A stretch of DNA of 64,000 bases. Source: Arthrobacter agilis. GTDB lineage: Bacteria; Actinomycetota; Actinomycetes; Actinomycetales; Micrococcaceae. This document shows positions 27,426 through 36,931 of this stretch, in pieces. The notes under the pieces were generated by a model. That model worked only from the letters and a program-made list of their open reading frames with translations, was not told where the DNA came from and searched no databases. Both the position numbers and the translations under genes were made by a program. The stretch lies in assembly GCF_030816075.1 (NCBI RefSeq), contig NZ_JAUSXO010000001.1:930001-994000 (forward strand), given 5' to 3'. Numbering within the stretch: the first letter of the stretch is position 1; each line of letters starts with the position of its first letter.

Positions 27426-30400
27426 ATGAGCCTCAACCGCAAGCTGATCAGTTACGGCTTCACGGATCTCGAGAAGAGCCGGCGGTTCCTGGACGCGCCC
27501 GAACTGCAGGGGCTGAACGACGACGATCTCTTCGCGGGGCTCGCGGCGGCCGCCGATCCCGACCTCGCCCTGCAGTCCTTCGTGCGCCTGCTGGCCGGCA
27601 GCCGGAAGGCCGTCCTCACCGCGTTCGCCGACGAGGGCCGGCGCGGACCGCTCTTCCGGCTCCTGGGGGCCTCGGAGGCCCTCGGCGAGTTCCTGATGCG
27701 ACGGCCCGAGCATCTCGACGTCGTGCGGCCGGGCCCGGCCACACCCGCCGTCGTCGGACCGGAGCACCTCCGCTCCGAGCTGCTGCTCGCGGTCGACGCG
27801 GATCCGTCTGAGGACAACCCGGTGGCGGGCGTCAGCGGCCCCGACGCCTACCGCAGGCTCCGGGTGACCTACCGCCGCCATCTCACGGACCTCGCCGTGC
27901 GGGACCTCGGCCATTGCGCGCCGGTGGACTACCTGCCCGTCGTCGCCCGGGAACTGGCCGACCTGGCCACCGCCGCACTCGAGGCGTCCCTCGCCGTCGC
28001 CCGGGCCGAGCTGGGAGAGACGTACGGATCCGACGTCGTCGCCCGCGTCCGGCTCGCCGTGATCGCCATGGGCAAGTGCGGCGCGCGCGAGCTCAACTAC
28101 ATCTCCGACGTCGACGTCGTCTACGTGGTGGAGGGGGACGACCTCGACGACACGACGGTCACGAGGATCGGCACGGGCCTCGCCTCCGGGATGGCCCGCG
28201 GGGTCTACTCGGCCGGACCGGAGCCTGCGCTCTGGGAGGTGGACGCGAATCTCCGCCCCGAGGGCAAGGACGGACAGCTCGTCCGGACGCTGCAGTCCCA
28301 CGTCTCCTACTACGAGCGCTGGGCGAAGACCTGGGAGTTCCAGGCGCTCCTGAAGGCCCGTGCGGCAGCGGGCGACCCGGAGCTCGGCCGCCGCTACGAA
28401 GAGGCCATCGCGCCCTTCGTGTGGGCGTCGTCGCAGCGTGAGGGATTCGTGGAGGCCGTCCGCGCGATGCGGCGCCGCGTCACCGACAACATCCCGCGCG
28501 AGGAGGAGGCGCGGCAACTCAAGCTCGGACCGGGCGGCCTGCGCGACGTCGAATTCACGGTCCAGCTGCTGCAGCTCGTGCACGGCCGGCTGGACGAGTC
28601 GCTGCGCGTGCGGGACACCGTCACGGCGATCGGCGCCCTCAGTGCCGCGGGGTACGTCGGCCGGTCCGACGCCCTCGACCTCGACGACGCCTACCGCTAC
28701 CTGCGGGTCCTCGAGCACCGGATCCAGCTCGTGCAGATGCGCCGCACCCACCTCATGCCCGAGGACGAGAGCGCCCTGCGCGCCCTTGCCCGCTCCTCCC
28801 AGGGCTGCCTGGTCACCGTGCGTCCGAGCCCCCAGAGCCTCCACGACGAGTGGCAGCGCACCAGGAAGCTCGTCCGCCGGCTCCACGAGTCGATCTTCTA
28901 CCGGCCCCTGCTCATCAATGCGGCGACGCTGCGGCCCGAAGACGTCCAGCTGACGGCGGAGGCCGCGCAGGCCCGGCTCGCGGCCCTCGGCTATCTCGAC
29001 CCGCGCGGGGCGATGCGCCACATCGAGTCGCTCACGGGCGGCCTCCGGCGCCGTGCGATGCTGCAACGGCAGCTCCTGCCGATCCTCCTGGCCTGGTTCG
29101 CCGACGGCGTCGACCCCGACGCGGGGCTCCTCGGGTTCCGGCGCCTCAGCGAGTCGCTGGGCGAGAGCCACTGGTACCTCGGGATGCTTCGGGATTCGAA
29201 CGCCGCCGCCGAGCGTCTGTGCGCCGTGCTGTCGAGCAGTCGGTTCATCACCGACCTGCTGGAGGTCTCGCCCGAATCGACGCAGTGGCTCGGGTCCGAC
29301 GCCGCGCTGGTGCCGGGCACGTTCGACGCGCAGTGGCAGGAGATCCAGTCGAAGATGTCACGGCACCCGGAGCCGGGGGAGGCCATCCGGCTGATCCGGC
29401 TGATCCGCCGCAGGGAGCTGCTGCGCATCGCCATCGCCGACAGCTCCCACCTGTTGTCCCAGGCCGAGGTGGGCGAGGCACTGGCCGACGCCGATCGTGC
29501 CGCGATCCTCGGGGCCCTGCACGTCGCGGAGAGCCAGGTCTTCGGGCAGGAGGAGCAGCTCACGCATGTCGTCATCATGGCCATGGGACGCCAGGGCGGT
29601 CGCGAGATCACGTACGGCTCGGACGCCGACGTCCTCTACGTCCACCGGCCCCTGCAGGGCGTCGACGAGGCCGCCGCGCAGCAGCAGGCGGAGGCGATCG
29701 TGGCGCGCCTGGCCGCCCTGCTCACCCAGCCGTGCAAGCCGCCCGTGCTCGCGGAGCGGGTCCTCGAGATCGATGCGGCCCTCCGGCCCGAGGGCAAGCA
29801 GGGGGTGATGGTGCGCTCGCTCGGCTCCTACCGGGAGTACTACCGGCGCTGGTCGCTCGTGTGGGAGGCGCAGGCCCTCCTGCGCGCGCGTCCGCTGGCG
29901 GGCGACGACGACGTGGCGGCCGAGTTCCTGCAGGTGATCGACGCCGTGCGGTACCCGGAGGAGCTCAGCGAGACGGATGTCCGGGAGATCCGCCGGATCA
30001 AGGCGCGGGTGGAGTCCGAGCGGCTCCCGCGCGGCGCCGACCCGTCCCGGCACCTCAAGCTGGGCCGTGGCGCCCTCAGCGACGTGGAATGGCTCGTGCA
30101 GCTGCTCCAGCTGCAGCATGCGCGGGCCGTCCCGGCCCTTCGCGTGCAGTCCACACTCGCCGCCCTGGACGTCATCGCCTCGGAGGGACTGCTCCCCGGA
30201 GAGGACGTCGCCACCCTCCGCGAGAGCTGGAACCTGGCGACGCGCATCCGTGCGGCGAACGTCATCTGGAGCGGACGCGGCTCCGACCTGCTGCCGTCGT
30301 CACGGCGTGACCTCGAAGCGGTGGCGCGGTGGTGCGGCTACGGGCCGGACAGCGGCTCCGACCTCGAGGAGGACTACCTCCGCATGACGCGGCGCAGCAG

Positions 30401-30434
30401 GGCAGTCTTCGAGCGGCACTTCTACGGGTACTGA
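27426..30434 (+). CDS. glnE: Bifunctional glutamine synthetase adenylyltransferase/adenylyl-removing enzyme GlnE
   Basis: GlnE attaches AMP to, and removes it from, a tyrosine of glutamine synthetase. The 1002 residues contain two nucleotidyltransferase domains. The N-terminal one has GKCGARELNYISDVDVVYV (about 217-235) and the C-terminal one GRQGGREITYGSDADVLYVH (about 720-740); each is followed by a helical module with LKLGPGGLRDVEF and LKLGRGALSDVEW. Its substrate is most likely the glnA1 product encoded on the opposite strand 2.4 kb downstream, which keeps the target tyrosine. Confidence 0.96.
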   Translation: MSLNRKLISYGFTDLEKSRRFLDAPELQGLNDDDLFAGLAAAADPDLALQSFVRLLAGSRKAVLTAFADEGRRGPLFRLLGASEALGEFLMRRPEHLDVVRPGPATPAVVGPEHLRSELLLAVDADPSEDNPVAGVSGPDAYRRLRVTYRRHLTDLAVRDLGHCAPVDYLPVVARELADLATAALEASLAVARAELGETYGSDVVARVRLAVIAMGKCGARELNYISDVDVVYVVEGDDLDDTTVTRIGTGLASGMARGVYSAGPEPALWEVDANLRPEGKDGQLVRTLQSHVSYYERWAKTWEFQALLKARAAAGDPELGRRYEEAIAPFVWASSQREGFVEAVRAMRRRVTDNIPREEEARQLKLGPGGLRDVEFTVQLLQLVHGRLDESLRVRDTVTAIGALSAAGYVGRSDALDLDDAYRYLRVLEHRIQLVQMRRTHLMPEDESALRALARSSQGCLVTVRPSPQSLHDEWQRTRKLVRRLHESIFYRPLLINAATLRPEDVQLTAEAAQARLAALGYLDPRGAMRHIESLTGGLRRRAMLQRQLLPILLAWFADGVDPDAGLLGFRRLSESLGESHWYLGMLRDSNAAAERLCAVLSSSRFITDLLEVSPESTQWLGSDAALVPGTFDAQWQEIQSKMSRHPEPGEAIRLIRLIRRRELLRIAIADSSHLLSQAEVGEALADADRAAILGALHVAESQVFGQEEQLTHVVIMAMGRQGGREITYGSDADVLYVHRPLQGVDEAAAQQQAEAIVARLAALLTQPCKPPVLAERVLEIDAALRPEGKQGVMVRSLGSYREYYRRWSLVWEAQALLRARPLAGDDDVAAEFLQVIDAVRYPEELSETDVREIRRIKARVESERLPRGADPSRHLKLGRGALSDVEWLVQLLQLQHARAVPALRVQSTLAALDVIASEGLLPGEDVATLRESWNLATRIRAANVIWSGRGSDLLPSSRRDLEAVARWCGYGPDSGSDLEEDYLRMTRRSRAVFERHFYGY

Positions 30435-30498
30435 GCCACCCGGCGGCCCGAGACCGGAGGTGCCGGCGGAGGTCCACCGGTGAGGACCGAGCAGAGCC

Positions 30499-32655
30499 TC
30501 AGCCACTACTGGCTGCGAGTCGCTCGGCGAGGACCGGGGTGAGCGAGCGCATGTAGGTGCTGGTGATGTGGTTGGCGTCGAAGAAGACGTGGACGCCGCC
30601 GACGGCCGAATAGCAGCGACCGCCCGGACAGAACTGGTCCTGCAGGTCCAGCACCTTCACCCCGGGGGAATCGAGCGCGGCCGCCGCCTCGGCGAGAGGA
30701 TCGACGGCGAGGGCTTCTTCGACCGGGATGGAGCACTCGAGGGGCGAAGACCGATGGAGGGCGAGGCACTCGGGGCCGGATCGGCCGAGAGTCAGCGGCG
30801 TGTCCCGGAGGACGTAGACGGTGACACCGGCGTCGGCCCAGGCACCGACGCGGTCGGCGAACGCGTCGCGGTACTGGCTCAGCTGGTCCCGTCCCGAGCC
30901 GTCGTCGAGAATCTCGCGGGCGCCGAAGGCCGAGACGAAGACCATGTCCGGCTTCTCTGCGAGGATGCGGTCGGAGACCTCCTGGCTCCAGGTGAGGCAC
31001 GCGTCCTGCGACCCCTTGTCCTCGGGCCGGCCGTTGAACTCGGTGCGTCGCACGCCCACGTACGGGCATCCGCCGACAAGGCTCTCCTGGAGGCGCCATG
31101 ACGACTCCCGGCCCAGCGCGTAGAGGGCCGCTTTCCACTGCTCGGCGTGCGAATCGCCCACGAGCCACACCTCGGCCGAGGGCTGCCCGTCGGAGGTGAA
31201 CTCACAGGTGCTCAGGCGGGCGCCTCCGCTGACCACGATCGGATCCTGCGACTCCGCGCATTCCTCGCCGTCGAACCAGGGAGCCTCCTCGGCTCCGACC
31301 TGCGCGAGTTCGGGAGGGCCGAACGGGTCGGTGCACACCGCGTTGGACAGGCTCCTGGCCCCGAAACACGGACCCCCGGAGACCGCCTCGAGAGCCTGCC
31401 GCTGGCGGTCACCCGCAGCCTGGGCGGACACCGTCATCACCGTCGCCGACAGGAGAATGGTGAGCATCAGACCCAGCAGGAGCATGCCTGACCTACGGGG
31501 GCCGAAACGGCGGAGGAGACCGGTCCGGGCCGGGTCCTCGATGAGTCGCTTGCTGCCGAACGCCAGCAGAATCGCTCCGGCGAGGAGGACGGCCGTGTCC
31601 ATCGGCAGGAGGTCGCGCCCGAGGACGGCCGGGACGAGGAGCAGGGCGGGCCAGTGCCACAGGTAGAGGGAGTAGGAGATGTCTCCGATGAACTGGACGG
31701 GCCTCGCCGCAAGGAGCCGGTTGGGCGACCATGAAGGGTGATGCGGGCCCGCCGCGATCACCAGCAGGGTGCCGACGACGGGCACCAGTGCCAGGTACCC
31801 GGGAAAGAGGGTGCGTTCCGTGAAGGTCACGGCGGAGTACAGGATCAGGGCATAGCCGGTTGCCTGTGCGGTGCCCGCGAACGCCGGGGTCAGCGCGGTC
31901 GCCCGGCTGCGCTTGTGGCGCATGGCCCGCACGGCGATCAGGGCGCCGGCCGCGAATTCCCATGCGCGCGCCGGCGTCACGAAGTATGCGGCGCTCCTGC
32001 TCGTGTAGGTGATGTAGATGCAGAAGGCCAGGGACAGCACGAGGACCGCTCCGAGCACCAGGGTGAGGAGGGCCCTGCTGCGCATCCGATGGCGGACGGC
32101 GAGGGTGAACACGACGGCCAGCAGGACCGGCCAGACGAGGTAGAACTGCTCCTCCACCGAGAGGGACCAGTAGTGCTGCAGGGGTGACGCCGACTCGGTC
32201 TGCGCCGAGTAGTCGACGGCTTTGAGAGCCAGGACCCAGTTCTCGACATAGACGTTGGCCGCAATGGTCTCCTGGGCGATCCCGGTCCAGCGTGTATAGG
32301 GTAACGCCAGCCAGGCGACGACCAGCGAGACGACGGAGACAACCATTGCGGCGGGCAGGAGACGGGCGGCGCGACGCGCGTAGAACGAGCCGAGGCGCAG
32401 CCGCCCGGTCGCCGACAGCTCGCCCATCAGGTGCTTGGTGATCAGGTAGCCGGAGATGACGAAGAAGACGTCGACGCCGACGTAGCCGCCCGGGAGGAGA
32501 TCGGGCGCGGCGTGGTTCAGCACCACGAAGGTCACCGCCAGCGCCCGGAGCGCCTGGATGTCCTTCCGGGGTGTCTTCGGCGGGGCGGCCGGCGTCTGCG
32601 CCCCGCCCGCCCGCGTGAGCACCACGGGTGGCGCGCTGGTATCGCTCGTTGTCAA
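30499..32655 (-). CDS. OafA/YrhL-type membrane acyltransferase with C-terminal SGNH domain
   Basis: A 718-residue two-domain protein. The N-terminal part (about 30-385) is an acyltransferase-3 membrane domain with about ten hydrophobic segments and the family motifs DIQALRALAVTFVVLNHA, GVDVFFVISGYLIT and SLSVEEQFYLVWPVLL. After the last helix (about 392-415) comes an extracytoplasmic SGNH hydrolase-type domain with VWLVGDSHAEQW (about 490-501). Such proteins O-acetylate sugars of the envelope, exopolysaccharide or peptidoglycan; the target is not evident. Start: TTG at 32655 with AGGAG five bases upstream. It sits between glnE and glnA1, which are adjacent in mycobacteria. Confidence 0.88.
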   Translation of the reverse strand: MTTSDTSAPPVVLTRAGGAQTPAAPPKTPRKDIQALRALAVTFVVLNHAAPDLLPGGYVGVDVFFVISGYLITKHLMGELSATGRLRLGSFYARRAARLLPAAMVVSVVSLVVAWLALPYTRWTGIAQETIAANVYVENWVLALKAVDYSAQTESASPLQHYWSLSVEEQFYLVWPVLLAVVFTLAVRHRMRSRALLTLVLGAVLVLSLAFCIYITYTSRSAAYFVTPARAWEFAAGALIAVRAMRHKRSRATALTPAFAGTAQATGYALILYSAVTFTERTLFPGYLALVPVVGTLLVIAAGPHHPSWSPNRLLAARPVQFIGDISYSLYLWHWPALLLVPAVLGRDLLPMDTAVLLAGAILLAFGSKRLIEDPARTGLLRRFGPRRSGMLLLGLMLTILLSATVMTVSAQAAGDRQRQALEAVSGGPCFGARSLSNAVCTDPFGPPELAQVGAEEAPWFDGEECAESQDPIVVSGGARLSTCEFTSDGQPSAEVWLVGDSHAEQWKAALYALGRESSWRLQESLVGGCPYVGVRRTEFNGRPEDKGSQDACLTWSQEVSDRILAEKPDMVFVSAFGAREILDDGSGRDQLSQYRDAFADRVGAWADAGVTVYVLRDTPLTLGRSGPECLALHRSSPLECSIPVEEALAVDPLAEAAAALDSPGVKVLDLQDQFCPGGRCYSAVGGVHVFFDANHITSTYMRSLTPVLAERLAASSG

Positions 32656-32811
32656 CGGTTCTCCTCATCGCCACGGCGTCTCACACGTCCGCCTGAGTCC
32701 CTGCCGCTGACAGCGGCAACTGTGGCCTCGATGAGTGTACGGTCGCCTCCCGGACTACCCGGGCATTTCGGTCACGAAGGGGTCGCGTGTGGTGGCGGCG
32801 GCATGGCAGGA

Positions 32812-32855
32812 CGAACGACGGCGGCCCTCCCGTGGGGGAGGGCCGCCGTCGTTCG
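32812..32855 (-). terminator. Strong hairpin after glnA1
   Basis: A perfect 20-bp stem (32812-32831 with 32836-32855) with loop GTGG, beginning 22 bases past the glnA1 stop. It separates glnA1 from the acyltransferase gene on the same strand. Confidence 0.8.
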
Positions 32856-32877
32856 GTGCGGATGGTGTCCGGTGCTG

Positions 32878-34302
32878 CTAGACGCCGTAGTAGAGCTCGA
32901 ACTCGTAGGGGTTCGGGCGCATCGACAGCGGCAGGATCTCCATTTCGCGCTTGTAGGCGATCCAGGTGTCGATCAGGTCCTGCGTGAAGACGTCGCCGGC
33001 CTGCAGGAACTCGTTGTCCGCCTCCAGGGCCAGGAGGGCCTCCTCGAGGGACCCGGGCGCCTTCTGGATGTCCTTGGCCTCCTCGGCCGGAAGCTCGTAG
33101 AGGTCCTTGTCGATGGGGTCGGCGGGTTCGATGCGGTTCTTGATGCCGTCGAGGCCGGCCATGAGCTGCGCGGCGAACGCGAGGTAGGGGTTCGACGACG
33201 GGTCCGGCGCGCGGAACTCGATGCGCTTGGCCTTGGGGTTCGAGCCGGTGATCGGGATGCGGATACCGGCGGAGCGGTTGCCCTGCGAGTACACCATGTT
33301 GACGGGAGCCTCGAAGCCCTTGACCAGACGACGGTAGGAGTTCACGGTCGGGTTGGTGAAGGCGAGGACGGCGGAGGCGTGCTTGAGCAGGCCTCCGATG
33401 TACCAGCGGGCGGTGTCCGACAGGCCGGCGTAGCCGCGCTCGTCGTAGAACAGGGGCTGGCCGTCACTCCACAGCGACTGGTGGCAGTGCATGCCGGAGC
33501 CGTTGTCCCCGAAGACCGGCTTCGGCATGAACGTGGCAGTCTTGCCCCAGGCGTTGGAGACGTTCTTCACGATGTACTTGAACTTCTGCAGGTCGTCCGC
33601 AGCGTGCGTCATGGTGGTGAACTTGTAGTTGATCTCGGCCTGGCCTGCGCCGCCGACCTCGTGGTGCGAACGCTCGACCTCGAGGCCCGCCTTGTCCAGC
33701 TCGACGCAGATGGCGTCGCGCAGATCGGCCTGCTTGTCCACGGGGGACACCGGGAAGTAGCCGCCCTTGAAGGGGGTCTTGTTGCCCAGGTTGCCGCCCA
33801 CTTCCTCGCGCCCGCTGTTCCAGGGCGCCTCGATCGAATCGACCTTGTAGAAGCTGCCCTGCGGGGAGGACTCGTACTGCACGTTGTCGAAGATGAAGAA
33901 CTCCGCCTCGGGGGCGAAGAACGCGGTGTCGGCGATGCCGGTCGAGGACAGGTAGGCCTCGGCCCTCTCGGCGACGCTGCGCGGGTCACGGTGGTAGGGG
34001 TCACCGGTGCGCGGGTTGACGATGGAGAAGTTCAGCGCGAGGGTCTTCTCGGTGCGGAACGGGTCGATGAACGCCGTCGTCACATCCGGGATGAGCTGCA
34101 TGTCCGACTCGGCGATGCCCTGGAAGCCGCGGATGGAGGACCCGTCGAAGAGCTGGCCGTGCACGAAGAAATCCGCGTCGACCGACTTCGCAGGGACGTT
34201 GAAGTGCTGCTGCACTCCCGGAAGATCGGTGAACCGGACATCGACAAATCGGATGTCTTCGTCGGCGATGAATGTGAGGACCTCGTCCGCATTCTTGAAC
34301 AT
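32878..34302 (-). CDS. glnA: Glutamine synthetase type I GlnA1
   Basis: The main ammonia-assimilating enzyme: glutamate + NH3 + ATP to glutamine. The 474 residues match GS-I beta enzymes. Motifs are [15 protein letters not shown] (about 46-60), [37 protein letters not shown] and, near the C-terminus, [11 protein letters not shown] with the adenylylation Tyr402. It should therefore be controlled by GlnE. ATG at 34302 is preceded by AGGAG nine bases upstream. The upstream gap carries a four-half-site GlnR box, so transcription is probably under nitrogen control too. Confidence 0.97.
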   Translation of the reverse strand: MFKNADEVLTFIADEDIRFVDVRFTDLPGVQQHFNVPAKSVDADFFVHGQLFDGSSIRGFQGIAESDMQLIPDVTTAFIDPFRTEKTLALNFSIVNPRTGDPYHRDPRSVAERAEAYLSSTGIADTAFFAPEAEFFIFDNVQYESSPQGSFYKVDSIEAPWNSGREEVGGNLGNKTPFKGGYFPVSPVDKQADLRDAICVELDKAGLEVERSHHEVGGAGQAEINYKFTTMTHAADDLQKFKYIVKNVSNAWGKTATFMPKPVFGDNGSGMHCHQSLWSDGQPLFYDERGYAGLSDTARWYIGGLLKHASAVLAFTNPTVNSYRRLVKGFEAPVNMVYSQGNRSAGIRIPITGSNPKAKRIEFRAPDPSSNPYLAFAAQLMAGLDGIKNRIEPADPIDKDLYELPAEEAKDIQKAPGSLEEALLALEADNEFLQAGDVFTQDLIDTWIAYKREMEILPLSMRPNPYEFELYYGV

Positions 34303-34415
34303 CGATTCATGCTCCTAACGCATGGCTGGTGAATGACCCGGCGCCAGCGCGTGTCACTGCACCGCGCGGTGGTCACGAGCTCTGGCAGGTGGAACGCTGC
34401 CGCCGACTCGTTCCA

Positions 34416-34421
34416 ACTGTA
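34416..34421 (-). promoter_or_regulatory. Candidate -10 box of glnA1
   Basis: TACAGT on the minus strand, ten bases downstream of the last GlnR half-site. It would start the transcript near 34409, giving a leader of about 107 bases. No good -35 is visible, as expected for an activator-dependent promoter. Confidence 0.45.
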
Positions 34422-34431
34422 GGAGCGGGCA

Positions 34432-34469
34432 GTTTCTCGCTGGTGTCGCCCTTGTTTCCGGGACGTTAC
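34432..34469 (-). promoter_or_regulatory. Double GlnR-type binding site upstream of glnA1
   Basis: Read on the minus strand, four half-sites follow each other with exactly six bases between: GTAAC, GAAAC, GACAC, GAAAC. This a-n6-b-n6-a-n6-b pattern is the one described for GlnR at actinobacterial glnA promoters. It lies 130-167 bases before the glnA1 start and just upstream of a TACAGT -10 box. Fifteen of the sixteen expected a-site/b-site consensus bases are present. Confidence 0.75.
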
Positions 34470-34542
34470 TTGAGAAGGACTGCGCTACCCACCCTAGCGC
34501 CTCCCGCCGGGCGGAGGGATAATGCGGACTCGCCGCTGCCGG

Positions 34543-34548
34543 TACGCT
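34543..34548 (+). promoter_or_regulatory. -10 box of a leaderless promoter for the RDD gene
   Basis: TACGCT ends six bases before the GTG at 34555. The match fixes the start of the RDD gene. Confidence 0.5.
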
Positions 34549-34554
34549 GGACGG

Positions 34555-34989
34555 GTGGACAGAAGAGACGTCGGCTCATGGATGGAAGGCCCGCCGCCGT
34601 CGGGCGGCCAGGAATGGCCGGGGCAGCGCCTCGGGCGGCCCTCGGAGGGTCCGGGATCCCTGGCGCGGTTCGTGCCGAGGGCAGGCGCTCTCCTCATCGA
34701 CTGGATCATCTGCTCCCTGATCTCCGCCGCCTTCTTCGGCTACGACGGCTTCGCGACGCTGTACATCTTCCTCGTGGAGCAGGTACTGCTCGTCGGCTTC
34801 TTCGGCTACAGCATCGGGCACCGGATCCTGCGGATGCAGGTCCAGACCCTCGACGGCAGGCCCGCCGGGTTCCTGACGGCCCTCATCCGCAGCGTGCTCC
34901 TCTGCCTCGTCGTCCCGGCGTTCATCATCGACGCGGACCAGCGAGGACTCCACGACCGGGCGCGTGCCACGGGTCTCTTCCGCATCTAG
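34555..34989 (+). CDS. RDD family membrane protein
   Basis: A 144-residue integral membrane protein. After about 35 Gly/Pro-rich residues it shows RFVPRAGALLIDWIICSLIS, the Arg/Asp pattern that names the RDD family, two or three hydrophobic segments, SIGHRILRMQVQTLDG in the loop, and DQRGLHDRARATGLFR at the end. The GTG at 34555 is chosen because a -10 box ends exactly six bases upstream. The same gene lies next to DUF4191 and glnA1 in mycobacteria. The function of this family is not settled. Confidence 0.85.
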   Translation: MDRRDVGSWMEGPPPSGGQEWPGQRLGRPSEGPGSLARFVPRAGALLIDWIICSLISAAFFGYDGFATLYIFLVEQVLLVGFFGYSIGHRILRMQVQTLDGRPAGFLTALIRSVLLCLVVPAFIIDADQRGLHDRARATGLFRI

Positions 34990-35017
34990 GCCCGGGCCTC
35001 CAGGGCCTCCTGAGCAT

Positions 35018-35054
35018 GGAACGAGCCCCTCCCGATGCGGGAGGGGCTCGTTCC
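35018..35054. terminator. Bidirectional hairpin between the RDD and DUF4191 genes
   Basis: Perfect 16-bp stem GGAACGAGCCCCTCCC / GGGAGGGGCTCGTTCC with loop GATGC between two convergent genes. Confidence 0.8.
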
Positions 35055-35091
35055 GTAGGGATCTCCGTGCTTCCCCGGTGTGCCTGCGGGA

Positions 35092-35841
35092 TCAGCGTCC
35101 GCGCATCGCCTTGCGGTCCGGGCGGGCCTTGAACGGATCCACGCCCTTCGGGATGGGGAGTTTCGTGCCGAGCGCGGTCAGTCGCTTGTCGACCGCGTAG
35201 ACCTCCTGCTTCGTGAGCGTCTTCTTGAGCTTCTGCACGGTCTTCGGCACCTTGGCGAGCGGGACCTGGCGGTCGTCGCGCCCGGTCTCGATGACGTGGA
35301 CGGGCACGTTGGGGATGATGCGGGCCATCTTGCGCCTCTCGCCGTCGACGAGCTGCTTGACGCGCGAGGAGGGCCCCTCCGAGACGAGGATGACACCGGG
35401 GCGCCCGATGACCCGGAACACCGCATCCTGCGTGCGCGGGTTCACGGCCACCGGCTGCTCCTGCAGGATCCACCCGCGCCGGAGGACGCTGAGGGCCGCG
35501 CCGGCCGCGCCGGGCTTCCCCTCGATCTGCGAGAACGCCGCGCGTTCCGCCCTGCGGGAGAGGATGAAGATCGCCGCCAGGAACGCGAGCGGGATCGCGA
35601 TGATCATCAGCGTGATGACGTTGTTGATCAGGAGACCGACCAGCAGGCCCAGGGCGATGATGCCGACGAAGGCGAGCAGCATGAACCAGACGGCACTCGG
35701 GTCGTTGCGCCGGGTCATCTGGAAGACCTCGGTGATCTGCTTCAACCGCCCGGGCTTCTTCGGCCCCTTCCCGGCTTTCGGCGTGCGCGAGAACAACCGG
35801 CGCTTGGGCGGGGGACCTGAAGGATCGATCGTGTGCGACAT
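35092..35841 (-). CDS. DUF4191 family membrane protein
   Basis: A 249-residue protein with two adjacent hydrophobic segments (about 50-72 and 76-97) and a cytoplasmic C-terminal domain of about 140 residues (PVAVNPRTQDAVFRVIGRPG, ILVSEGPSSRVKQL). This is the DUF4191 layout of actinobacterial proteins encoded next to lipA and glnA. The N-terminus is basic (PPPKRRLFSRTPKAGKGPKK). A TAGAAT box ends nine bases before the ATG, so the leader would be only two or three bases. Function unknown; an envelope or lipoate-related role is only suggested by conserved position. Confidence 0.85.
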   Translation of the reverse strand: MSHTIDPSGPPPKRRLFSRTPKAGKGPKKPGRLKQITEVFQMTRRNDPSAVWFMLLAFVGIIALGLLVGLLINNVITLMIIAIPLAFLAAIFILSRRAERAAFSQIEGKPGAAGAALSVLRRGWILQEQPVAVNPRTQDAVFRVIGRPGVILVSEGPSSRVKQLVDGERRKMARIIPNVPVHVIETGRDDRQVPLAKVPKTVQKLKKTLTKQEVYAVDKRLTALGTKLPIPKGVDPFKARPDRKAMRGR

Positions 35842-35874
35842 AGTGCTTCGATTCTACGGGATGCGGGGCACTGG

Positions 35875-35910
35875 ACGACGGCGGCATGCTCCGTCGTCCG
35901 CCGCCGTCGT
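35875..35910 (-). terminator. Hairpin after lipA
   Basis: An 11-bp stem ACGACGGCGGC / GCCGCCGTCGT with a 14-base loop, 19 bases beyond the lipA stop and just before the DUF4191 start. Confidence 0.5.
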
Positions 35911-35929
35911 GCTGTCGCCGTCGCCCGCC

Positions 35930-36931
35930 TCAGCCGGCGAGGAGGGAGGATGCCTCCTGGGTCGCCGACCCGGATTCGTCGAGGTGGGCGAGTTCCGGCG
36001 GGAGGTCCAGGCCCTTCTTCCGCATGGCGCGCGCCCAGAGGCGGCCGGCGCGGTAGGAGGACCGGACGAGCGGTCCGCTCATGACGCCGAGGAAGCCGAT
36101 CTCCTCGGCCTCCTCGCTGAGTTCGATGAACTCGCCGGGCTTGACCCAGCGGTCCACAGGGAGGTGGCGCTCGCTCGGCCGGAGGTACTGCGTGATCGTG
36201 ATGAGGTCGCACCCGGCGGCGTGCAGGTCCCGGAGCGCCTCGGAGATCTCCTCGCGCGTCTCACCCATGCCGAGGATCAGGTTGGACTTCGTGACCATTC
36301 CGCGGTCGCGGCCCTGCGTGATCACGTCGAGGGAGCGCTCGTAGCGGAACGCCGGGCGGATGCGCTTGAAGATCCGCGGCACCGTCTCGACGTTGTGCGC
36401 GAACACCTCGGGGGCGGCATCGCAGATCGCCGCGATGTGCTCCGGGCGGCCGGAGAAGTCGGGGATGAGGATCTCCACCCCGGTGCCGGGATTCATGCTG
36501 TGGATCTGCCGGATCGTCTCGGCGTACAGCCAGGCTCCCTCGTCGGGCAGGTCGTCGCGGGCGACGCCGGTGACGGTGGCGTAGCGCAGGTTCATGGACT
36601 GGACGGACTGGGCAACCTTGAAGGGCTCGCTCCTGTCCAGCGGCTGCGGCCTGCCCGTGTCGATCTGGCAGAAGTCGCACCGCCTCGTGCATTCCGAACC
36701 GCCGATGAGGAAGGTGGCCTCGCGGTCCTCCCAGCACTCGAAGATGTTGGGGCAGCCCGCTTCCTCGCAGACGGTGTGCAGCCCCTCCTTCTTCACGAGG
36801 TTCTTCATCGCGACGAATTCCGGCCCGATGTTGACCTTGGCCTTCATCCAGTCCGGCTTGCGCTCGACCGGCGTCTCGGCGTTGCGCGCCTCGATGCGCA
36901 GCAGGCGGCGACCCTCGGGTGCAAGGCTCAC
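35930..36931 (-). CDS. lipA: Lipoyl synthase LipA
   Basis: LipA is a radical-SAM enzyme that inserts two sulfurs into octanoyl groups on lipoyl domains. The 333 residues carry the auxiliary cluster cysteines in [14 protein letters not shown] (C-x4-C-x5-C), the radical-SAM CxxxCxxC in [12 protein letters not shown], and the C-terminal RSSY motif (VRSSYRAG). It starts at a GTG overlapping the lipB stop by four bases, so the two act and are translated together. Its product is needed by the E2 encoded at 45659-47485. Confidence 0.97.
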   Translation of the reverse strand: MSLAPEGRRLLRIEARNAETPVERKPDWMKAKVNIGPEFVAMKNLVKKEGLHTVCEEAGCPNIFECWEDREATFLIGGSECTRRCDFCQIDTGRPQPLDRSEPFKVAQSVQSMNLRYATVTGVARDDLPDEGAWLYAETIRQIHSMNPGTGVEILIPDFSGRPEHIAAICDAAPEVFAHNVETVPRIFKRIRPAFRYERSLDVITQGRDRGMVTKSNLILGMGETREEISEALRDLHAAGCDLITITQYLRPSERHLPVDRWVKPGEFIELSEEAEEIGFLGVMSGPLVRSSYRAGRLWARAMRKKGLDLPPELAHLDESGSATQEASSLLAG

